In this document: in pieces, positions 56,571 through 64,000 of the stretch
How the letters are laid out: each line of letters starts with the position of its first letter
How positions within the stretch are numbered: the first letter of the stretch is position 1
NCBI GenBank assembly: GCA_933207985.1
Contig: OW240915.1
Span: 275,554,477 to 275,618,476 of the forward strand
Origin: Pelobates cultripes
Taxonomy: Eukaryota; Chordata; Amphibia; Anura; Pelobatidae
Length of the DNA: 64,000 bases
Direction: 5' to 3'
Translations under genes and position numbers: made by a program
Notes under the pieces: generated by a model
The model's input: the letters and a program-made list of their open reading frames with translations, nothing else
Database searches by the model: none
Told to the model about the DNA's origin: nothing

Positions 56571-57179
56571 AGTACCTTAGGGTACACAAACACATGTCAA
56601 CCATGAGGAAGAGGCAAGGAGGATAGCAACATCCGAGCATCTCCAGAGAGTCAGGTAGGTCCCGAAGTCCCAGCTCAATGGCAAGAACAAGACTCAAACC
56701 ATCAACACATGTGCCCTAATGGTCATCAGGTACCCAGCTGGAATAATGACCTGGCCAACATGGATGTCAAGACCTGGAAACGGCTCACTGTGAATGGAGG
56801 ATTCCACTGAAATCCAGCACCCAGTCGTACACCAGCCGGAAGGAAGGAGGTTGGGGCCTGATGAGTATCAAGGCCACAGTCCTGGATTAAACCCAAAGCA
56901 TCCACAAGCACATCACAAAGATGGCTCCCAAAGATGAACTGCTAAGGGAATGCCTGAGACAACAACATATAGAGGGTGCAGAAAAACTGGAGGTCCCTTG
57001 GTAAGACAAACCTTTCCATGGGGTGTTCCACCAGCAGATAGTACCTTAGGGTACACAAACACATGTCAACCATGAGGAAGAGGCAAGGAGGATAGCAACA
57101 TCCGAGCATCTCCAGAGAGTCAGGTAGGTCCCGAAGTCCCAGCTCAATGGCAAGAACAAGACTCAAACTATCAACACAT
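56571..57179 (+). repeat. Direct duplication inside the R4-type LINE, 468-bp period
   Basis: GTACCTTAGGGTACACAAAC...CATCAACACATGTG occurs at 56571-56711 and again at 57039-57179 with about one difference. After the first copy the LINE continues with one C-terminal segment (56700-57040); after the second it continues with a different one. The structure looks like two partial copies joined at about 57040. Confidence 0.85.
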
Positions 57180-57490
57180 GTGGACAACTGGAATAATAAG
57201 CTGGTCAAGAGAAGAGCTGGTCACCATGGATGCCAAAATCTACAAAAGGATGTTGAAAGCAATAATAGTTCCACTTATGATAGGAGCACTTGGGACTGTG
57301 AGGCCCAAGTTTGCAGAGTGGCTTAAATAGATTGCAGGTGGGTCATCTGAGATCGCTGTCCAAAAGAGTTCTAGGAACAGCTAAGATACTGTGCAGAACC
57401 CTCAGACTCCCATGCCTCTGATAGAGGACCCGAGAATGAGGAACACACACACAAAAAAAATATATACCACCCAGGAGGTGTGAGAAAAAA

Positions 57491-57904
57491 AATTTTTATT
57501 ACACATGCAAAAAAATAACTGTTATATATCACCTACATATCCTAAATTTGACTTTGAGAAGTTCTTGGGCATAGAAAGTTGAGAAATCATGTTTTGACAA
57601 CTATCCCAGAGTTTCCAGCTTGACATGCAAATGAGCACAGACAGGCATTGTGCTTCAGACTTCATATTGCATTGTTGCATGTCCTCAGCAATGGAGACTG
57701 TTTTAAACATATTTTTTTTTTTAAACAAAGCATGGGCTATGGTCCAAAAGGATCAGGGAACCGTAAGCAGCCATTATCTTCTTGTTGCATACAAATCATA
57801 TTCAGGTGTCTTCCGTTAATTTGCACAACGCACTACACAGAGCATAGAGAGGGTGGCTTATTGGTTAGTATTATTGACTTGTTCTATATAAAATGGACAT
57901 TTTG
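57491..57904. other. Intergenic DNA, nothing recognised
   Basis: No credible frame (57522-57905 frames overlap on both strands). No repeat family recognised. Confidence 0.45.
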
Positions 57905-58129
57905 ACACTGGGTAGTGGTGGAACTAAAGTAGGGAGGGTCCTGGTACAATATTTTTTTTGGGCCCCCATATCATATGGATGGAAAAAAGGTAGATCCCTG
58001 TCTGTTGTACAATTCTCACAATGCTTTCGGGATCTACCATTTGCCCATCCTTGAAGAATTGTATGTAGCACCAAGCATTGTTTGTATGTTTGAATGTAAA
58101 CATGTTTTTGAATGTAGGGGTATATTTGT
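57905..58129 (+). repeat. Repeat X second copy, left portion
   Basis: CTGGGTAGTGGTGGAAC through GGGCCCCCATATC, GTAGATCCCTG, TTTGCCCATCCTTGAAG and TGTTTGAATGTAAACATG parallels 51065-51240. Interrupted at 58129 by a roughly 3-kb insertion. Its last 15 bases (58115-58129) are the left copy of the target duplication. Confidence 0.75.
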
Positions 58130-58310
58130 AACAGGAAATAAAAGAAGGGGAGATACAGTGCTAACTCCAAAGGCAGCAGAATAAGGTCTGTTACTTGGAT
58201 ACCCTAATAATGCAAGAGGAACAAGGAAAAAAATAAAGAAAAAATGGACTGCGCCAAATAAGAAATACTAGATAATCACATACAGGTATAATATAATATT
58301 ATTTATTATT

Positions 58311-59355
58311 TGTAACGGACCGCCCGGCACTCCGACTGGGTACCTCCATTACTGGATGTTCCTAGCGCTTCCAGAGGGCTCCAAGCGCTCCGCCAGACAC
58401 CACAACCACCGCAGACCCCATGAACCGCCGTAGCTTGGTTGGGGTCTCGCCGTCTCCTACCCATAAGACAAGACTCCAGGCTCAAGTGGGTGAACTTCTC
58501 CTCCAAGAGAGTGAAGCAGGAATAAGCTCTTAAAAGAGCTTAGAAGTGATTATTCAAGGGAGCATGCAGAGCAATCCCTTGTAGTGATATAGCTGGTTAC
58601 CCCCAACAAGAGACAAGACTCTAGATTGAGGGTGAAGAAGAACTGACTCCATAGGGGATTTATTCCTGCTTATATACAACTTTCCCAGCAAGGTTACCAC
58701 CCACGTGGACCTTGTGGGGCACTGGAACTGTAAATTTAACAACCAATAAAATAAAGGCACATGGATAAGCACACCCACTTTTTACAATGAGAATCCTCCC
58801 CTCTGCTTGGGAGATAATTGAGTTAATTACTGTATCAACTCAATTATCTCCAAACTAAAAAACATACTTTTATGCCACTTTTGTAACTTTGTGAGTTTAC
58901 ATGCGATATCAATAAAACTTATATTTTTATAACCAGCATAATTTGGGGACAAACATATCCAAAATTTACTTGAAAAGTGTTTCAGGAGATAGGTGGAGGT
59001 CATATTTTGACCGAGGAGGAACAAAGCAGCCAGTTTCAACTGGTTTTGCAGTGTCCCTGGGACATCGCCCTGCTGGAGAACAATAGGACAGTGGGAGGGG
59101 AAGAGGCACACCTTCCCATGGATTCAAAGGGGCAGAAAAAGTGTCCCAAAAGTTTCAATATGTCCATACACTGTTTTTAAAGGGCCAGCACTAGTCCAAA
59201 TAAAAGTCCATAAGACCAACTAATGTTTTTAAAGGGCCATACAACCCAGGGCCATAGTCATGTGGCAAGAGTCTGGCAAGCAGGCTTCTCCATAAGCCAG
59301 GGGAGCAGAGCAGTTTGGCACATAGAAAGCCAGTGACAAATGGCAGTTTGTCACA
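58311..59355 (-). mobile_element. Solo LTR, Ty3/gypsy, minus strand
   Basis: On the minus strand starts TGTGACAAACTGCC and ends GCGGTCCGTTACA. The 3' half aligns with 52400-52975 (for example AGTCGGAGTGCC, ATAATTGAGTTAAT). Flanks TTATT (58306-58310) and TTTAT (59356-59360) are similar but not identical, so the target duplication is eroded or absent. A 94-aa minus-strand frame here is incidental. Confidence 0.85.
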
Positions 59356-59385
59356 TTTATACATATGCATTATTATATTATTATT

Positions 59386-59422
59386 ATCACTTGAAAAAGC
59401 CTATGGGTGAAACGTGTTGTGA
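59386..59422 (+). ncRNA. Decayed hammerhead-like motif
   Basis: Stem I ATCAC/GTGAT (59386-59390 with 59418-59422), a mutated core TTGAAAA in place of CTGANGA, stem II GCC/GGGT, GAAA (59409-59412) and ACGTGT. The layout equals that of the motifs at 22203 and 23424, but two or more invariant core bases are changed, so it cannot be expected to cleave. Confidence 0.5.
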
Positions 59423-59605
59423 TTATATAGAAGGACTTTATTTTAATCTGTTTTTATTTAGTGTGGTATATTACATTAAACATTGATTTTACCCTCAAAA
59501 TGTTATGTTTATTTTTTAAGTATGTTTTATCCTGCATTTTATTTTATTAATCTAAAGGAACCTCCACATGTACCTACATATTTCCTTGGTGGGGATCATA
59601 CCACC

Positions 59606-60592
59606 TGTGGCAAACCCTGCCACTGAAATACTAACTATTCTGTGCGAATGAACAGTGGAATTATTACAAACGAATGGGTTTGTAAAGCAGAGACTAATTC
59701 ATGAACAGACTATAATGTTATTCATACTGTTCTGTATGCGAATGCCTCGAAACTACCGAACAAGAGACCACCCCGGGGTGGTCGTGTGTCTCCCATTAAC
59801 TAAAAGATACAATGTTGCGAAGGGAATTAAGTGTCAGTGTGTGTGGCCGCTATTTCGCCTACTGAATACGTGGCGGTGGCCATCTTACACACGAACAGCG
59901 GTACTTTGTCGTCGAACGCCTGGAACTCAAACCGGGCATTCGACTAACCAAGTACCGCTAAGACCTCCAGCATGCTCAAAAAGCACGAACCAAACACACG
60001 AACGCCCCGGCGTTCGGTAGGTGGAATCCCACGAACGAGGGGATTCATACGAACGGTAATAGATGCCTGGATGCCTAAGCCGTTCGGGACTTTGTATTCA
60101 CTAGAAAAGACCGACCGCAGGGCCAGAATTCATGGAACTGTTTTCGGCTACTGAGCCCATGCGGTCGGTCAAATCTTTCAATGACTGTAACTCCTGAACC
60201 CCTTGTCCGATCTGGGTGAAATTTGAGTATGTTGCTCAACCAGATCAGACCTACCAGGTCTGACCTACCCTGTACCCCCTGTATTTGGGGGACATCCATA
60301 AAGTGGGGAAAACTATGTCCCTGTTAATCTGTTTAACTGTTAATCTAAGGGGAGGAGAGGGATGGGAGGTGACCACGATATGATTGGGTACTGTAATAAT
60401 TGTGAAAGTTACCTCCATTGCATGGGAGAAATGCATAAAAGCAGACCTGTGAATAAAGCTGACAGTTGACTCCCAGACTATGTGTCGTCTAGTCCTTGGG
60501 GAGGTGGATTATGCTGTGTTCCTGTGACTTTGTATGCTGAATCTTTGTTCCCAGCGGAGAGCTATTGGATTAACCCCTGCTACTCTGCTACA
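59606..60592 (+). mobile_element. Solo LTR of a Ty3/gypsy element, 5-bp TSD CCACC
   Basis: Starts TGTGGCAAACCCTGCC, ends ACTCTGCTACA, and is flanked by CCACC at 59601-59605 and 60593-60597. Contains GGCCATCTT (about 59877), hairpin 59897-59906 with 59950-59959 (plus an inner GTCGAA/TTCGAC stem), hairpin GACCGACCGCA/TGCGGTCGGTC (about 60108-60169), ATGCATAAAAGC TATA-like box near 60430 and AATAAAG near 60452. Internal genes have been lost by LTR recombination. Confidence 0.95.
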
Positions 60593-61057
60593 CCACCCGA
60601 GCTGTTATTATTGAGCAAAAGGTGCTCTTGAAATTGTCGATTTTATATATATCTTTTTTTTTAAAGTACTATTCTTTAAAACAGTGAGCACTATATCTCG
60701 TTTTATTCCTTTTATATGCCGTTTACATTGTGAACGTCAAAAGAGGAAAGCTCCAGATTTATCCTTTTGCAGGGATTTTACAGCTCAGAGCCCTATCTAA
60801 GAGCTGATTGGAAGTTCTCTCCTTTTGAGTGTATTTTATCTTAATTTTACCTAAGACATTGTATATACTGGATTACACTATTGGTGGTTTCTTTTGTGTT
60901 TTGTGTTTTATTTCATATGAGGCACCAACAACAGAATTCCTCGTCTACACTAAAGTATTATCTACTTGAACACTATGGAGGATAACAGACTGACCTCCAA
61001 AAAAGCACTATCTTCAAAAGGGACTCTTAAATATTGTTATATCACCAATATTGTTTA

Positions 61058-61060
<3 letters not shown>

Positions 61061-61107
<47 letters not shown>
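61061..61107. repeat. (TA)n microsatellite
   Basis: About 23 uninterrupted TA units at the right end of the composite insertion. Confidence 0.97.
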
Positions 61108-61109
<2 letters not shown>

Positions 61110-61112
61110 TTA

Positions 61113-62070
61113 TAGGGGTATATTTGTGTCTAGATTGTGTATTTTTTATGTACTGTTGCCATTCGAAAGCAGTGGTTTACTTGTGTGTAGTATTTGCTTT
61201 TGAAGGTAGTGATGTGTCTGTATGTAGTGTTGATGTTTAAATGCAGATGATCATTTGTGTGTAGTGTTGGAGTTTGAATGCTGAAATGTATGCACAGATA
61301 CACTTACACAGACACACTGATACACAACATACAATACAGATGCACAGACACACACTGACACATATGGATACACAGACACACAGATACACACATATAAACA
61401 CATGCAAATGCACAGCTACACACACTGAAACACATATAGATACAGACATGCAGATACACAGATATACATGAAACATACACGTATACACAGACGCACAGAT
61501 ATACACAAGGGCATACATTCAGATACACAAACACACACACTAATACACATACAAAAACACAGACACACATGCAAGTACACAGACACATACTAATATACAT
61601 ACAGATACACATACACACATATGCACACACTTGCACACAGGCGTACACTAATACACATACAGATACAGAGACACACATACATACATAGAGTGAAACACAT
61701 GCAGATGCAGACACACAATGACATATTTGCATATGCACAGACACACAAATACTCACAATGACACTCATAAAGATACAAACACTGACACACATTCAGATAC
61801 ACGGTGGCACAGGTTGACACACAGATAACACACTTACACACATACACATAGATAACACACGTACACACAGATAACACACGTAAACACAGATAACACATAT
61901 AAACAGAGATAGCGCAAACACAGAGATAAGAGAAACATGCACAAAGAGCTAACAAATACACTTATAACAATTACAAATAAGACATACACAAAAATAACAC
62001 ATATATACATACACACACACACACACACACAAAGCACATTATATAGTTTTAGCCACCTTTCTGGTGGTTT
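61113..62070 (+). repeat. Repeat X second copy, right portion, with CA-rich minisatellite
   Basis: Begins with the second TAGGGGTATATTTGT, then GTGTGTAGT(G/A)TT units (61128-61280) as at 51290-51480, a long CA-rich array (61285-62035) and a TTTCTGGTGGTTTCCTTGGG block. Minus-strand Cys/Val-rich frames in the array are repeat artefacts. Confidence 0.75.
61285..62035. repeat. CA-rich degenerate minisatellite (ACACAGATACACA-like units)
   Basis: About 750 bp of degenerate units combining ACACACA with GATACA, CATACA and, at the right end, AGATAACACA. Confidence 0.92.
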
Positions 62071-63255
62071 CCTTGGGGTCTAGTGGCATGTTGGGAATAA
62101 TACACTTTGCCTATATTTACCCAGGGCTTAAGATACAGATGACCGGCTGGCCAGTCTGTTTAAAATTGGTTAACATGTCAGCTATTTGCAATAATATACT
62201 TTATCTATATCCAATGCTTAGTGAATATACCCCTAGACAATAAAGAGCTGTATAATATCACGTAACAAGTAATAGGTGTTAAGAGCTATAGAACATCATG
62301 TAACAAGAAATAGGTGTTATATCCTGTATTCTTCTGTCTGTCGGCCTTATTTCCAGTTTTTCTCCCATTGATCAAAACTGCATAGTAATGTGTAATTTAG
62401 AACTTAGTAGTAAATATCTTTAATTTGTAGTGAGCATGCATATTAGTTTGAAGTGTGTAGTTATAGTGAAACTTAGCTTTGTGCAAGGTCCGAACATGAA
62501 GATGCACCTGCAAGCTTGCTGTAGGTTAAGATGTTAAGATAAGATAGATGATTTTGTTAGGATTGGATAATGCTTGTAAGACCACCCCTGTTTCCTCTTT
62601 AAACACTCAGAAGTCACTTTGAACCTTGTCTTGTATTGTTCATTGGGGCTACTCACCATATGGTTTGGTGATGGGGAGAAATACAGAGTTACAAATTGAT
62701 ACAAAAGGCCATGGCAAGGGAAAAGGCCTGACAGAGAAAAGTCCTCACTATCATGGCATCTGACTGAGTGTAGTGGGGTCTGGTCCAGGATCTCTCTCTT
62801 CTCAGTTGTCCTGGTTCTCAGTAGAAGAGGGAGCTCCACTCTGTTGTGCTCCCCTCTCTCCTGCGTGGCTCGCTGGTACACTGGAAGGTAGTGACTTTTA
62901 CTAACTTTCTCCCGACACGGCGGCATTACACTGAGCAGTGAAACAGTAGTGTTGTTAAAGGGCGGCGATGGACCTCTGATGAAAGATGTCCATCGGTTGA
63001 CCCTAAGTGCATGGGCCACCCAACAGCCTCCCTGAGTTTGCGGGCTCCGGTGCAGGTGCACTGGCTGCTTCAGCGGTAAATCCGCCACTGCACTGAATGT
63101 TTATCTTTATAAAGGCCCAAGTGGTGCCAAAACATCAATGTATTTTGATGTAGCCTGCATTTAATTTCATAATTTTTCTAATTTTTTTAAGTTACTGAGA
63201 GTTCACCATTTTTTACAGTATATACATGTACCATCCAGCATCTAAAATTGAGCAT
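62071..63255. other. Intergenic DNA, no gene recognised
   Basis: A 184-aa minus-strand frame (62534-63088) has no recognisable domain and I do not support it as a gene. GCGGTAAATCCGCCACTGC at 63073-63091 is a small inverted repeat (GCGG...CCGC). AAAGGCCCAAGTGGTGCCAAAA (63111-63132, split here by position) could be a very decayed stem-II/GAAA-like remnant. Confidence 0.4.
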
Positions 63256-64000
63256 ATAAAAAAAAAAATTCTCACCCCTTCTGGGTGGTATTTTTATTCC
63301 TCATACTCGGGTCCTCTAAAAGAGGCCTGGGAGTTTGAGGGTTTTGCACTGTATCTTAGCTGTTCCTAGAACTACATTCTTCTGGACAGTGATCTCAGAT
63401 GTCCCACTTGGAATCTGTTGAAGCCACTCCCCCAACTTGGGAATCAATTTCCACATCCTTTCTAGCTCTTTTTTCAGTCCCTGGTATTTCTTGACCTTCT
63501 CATGTTCCTTCTTCCTGATGTTATAGTCACTGAGTATTGCCACATCCACCACAACTGCCTTTTTCAACCACTGGCAGCATTTTGTCACATGAGCCACGTT
63601 CACTATCTGCTGGTGGAACACCCCATGGAAAGGTTTGTCTTACCAAGGGACCTCCAGTTTTTCTGCACCCTCTATATGTTGTTGTCTCAGGCATTCCCTT
63701 AGCAGTTCATCTTTGGGAGCCATCTTTGTGATGTGCTTGTGGATGCTTTGGGTTTAATCCAGGACTGTGCCCTTGATACTCATCAGGCCCCAACCTCCTT
63801 CCTTCCAGCTGGTGTACGACTGGGTGCTGGATTTCAGTGGAATCCTCCATTCATAGTGAGCCGTTTCCAGGTCTTGACATCCATGTTGGCCAGGTCATTA
63901 TTCCAGCTGGGTACCTGATGACCATTAGGGCACATGTGTTGATGGCTTGGATCTTGTTCTTGCTGTTGAGCTTGGACTTCAGGACCCGTCTGACTCTTTG
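63256..64000 (-). pseudogene. R4/Dong-type LINE, C-terminal part and 3' tail, running off the window
   Basis: On the minus strand: a segment nearly identical to 56700-57040 (stops included), then an open C-terminal frame (63621-63316) with KKAVVVDVAILSDYNIRKKE, HEKVKKYQGLKKELERMWKL and PKLGEWLQQIPSGTSEITVQ. VVVDVA followed by SDYNIRKKEHEK carries the restriction-like endonuclease core residues (Asp and Lys) known for this clade. The stop is followed by GAGGACCCGAGTATGAGG, TACCACCCAGAAGG and an A-rich tail. The gene continues beyond 64000. Confidence 0.87.

Larger units (their letters stand above)
54955..57490 (+). pseudogene. R4/Dong-type LINE (restriction-like endonuclease clade), decayed and rearranged
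   Basis: N-terminal part: LPNITGKLPLDSMLAAVSEALYTIPANTITETTKFIYAATLVV (55047-55178) and remnants up to about 55480. A non-homologous AT-rich insertion occupies about 55490-55830. RT remnants: QLATGSHSDWLTQGRTV (55849-55900), IIASKIDGHMSQYMSN (about 55969-56015), WIDYKKIYDTM, INTCALMVIRYPAGIMTW and VKTWKRLTVNGGFH (about 56764-56805). C-terminal remnants: GALGTVRPKFAEWLK (about 57283-57327). The 3' tail GAGGACCCGAGAATGAGGAA (57426-57445) followed by TACCACCCAGGAGGTGTGAG matches the minus-strand copy at 63256. A 140-bp segment is duplicated (56571-56711 and 57039-57179). Confidence 0.82.
58130..61112 (+). mobile_element. Composite insertion with perfect 15-bp TSD, hammerhead-bearing carrier element plus two solo LTRs
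   Basis: TAGGGGTATATTTGT is present at 58115-58129 and 61113-61127. Between them lie about 945 bp of carrier sequence (58130-58310, 59356-59605, 60593-61112) and two LTRs. The carrier contains a hammerhead-like remnant (59386-59422), ends in (TA)n and codes no protein. A 15-bp duplication is more like a retroelement than a cut-and-paste transposon. I regard the carrier as a non-autonomous Penelope-type element, by inference. Confidence 0.75.

Noticed and set aside
51698..60592. The two plus-strand solo LTRs as the 5' and 3' LTRs of one 9-kb provirus
   Set aside because: Each has its own different 5-bp target duplication (GTGCT and CCACC), their right halves differ, and no gypsy genes lie between them.
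61304..62037. Minus-strand Cys/Val-rich frames up to 162 aa that resemble a cysteine-rich protein
   Set aside because: They come from ACACA/GATACA repeat units; composition follows the repeat and all three frames are open.
62534..63088. Minus-strand 184-aa frame
   Set aside because: No signal peptide, domain or family resemblance that I can see; codon and residue make-up look random. Could be tested with transcript data.
63109..63140. GGCCC...GGTGCC-AAAA as a fifth hammerhead remnant
   Set aside because: Only a stem-like pair and an AAAA remain. No CTGANGA box, so it cannot be supported beyond a note.

Overview
The window is repeat-dense, low-GC vertebrate DNA, most likely from a frog or another large-genome amphibian. 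I infer this from the repeat mix: CR1, L2, L1/Tx1 and R4-type LINEs, Penelope-like elements (PLEs) with GIY-YIG endonucleases, T2/Kolobok-like TTAA elements with the TIR core GGGACACTATAG, a Tc1/mariner element, and Ty3/gypsy elements with solo LTRs. I found no host protein-coding exon, rRNA, tRNA gene or CRISPR array. Every long or recognisable reading frame belongs to a transposable element.

Layout. 1-5 kb: G-rich and TCTA satellites and a T2-like DNA element. 6.8-10.1 kb: a dead PLE with a hammerhead-like motif and a SINE, then a CR1 LINE. 10-16.5 kb: AT-rich DNA with one T2-like MITE. 16.5-19.7 kb: a decayed L1/Tx1 LINE split by an insertion. 21.8-25.4 kb: two Penelope-type terminal regions in opposite orientation, each with a hammerhead-like motif, plus a truncated PLE gene on the minus strand. 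27.1-33.3 kb: a nearly intact L1/Tx1 LINE (minus) with ORF1, EN and RT, bounded by a 17-bp duplication. 34-37 kb: small MITEs, one made of a chain of perfect hairpins. 38.7-41.7 kb: an L2 LINE. 42.2-46.7 kb: a gypsy element whose integrase lies upstream of RT. 47.1-50.8 kb: the longest stretch with almost no repeats. 50.8-54.7 kb: a Tc1 element split by a nested insertion that contains a solo LTR. 55-57.5 kb: an R4-type LINE (plus). 57.9-62.1 kb: a repeat split by a roughly 3-kb insertion with a perfect 15-bp target duplication, itself holding two solo LTRs. 63.3-64 kb: a second R4-type LINE (minus).

How the parts relate. The window is a stack of insertions, not a cooperating gene set. Best-supported points: (1) repeated hammerhead-ribozyme-like cores tied to Penelope-type ends, one with a 7-bp stem I; (2) a gypsy pol in integrase-then-RT order inside one reading frame; (3) LTRs sharing a GCCATCTT site and a hairpin whose stem shows compensatory base changes; (4) an L1 ORF1 protein with an exact 63-residue (nine-heptad) tandem duplication in its coiled coil; (5) a MITE built from about nine consecutive hairpins; (6) two inverted R4 fragments that share the same stop codons.
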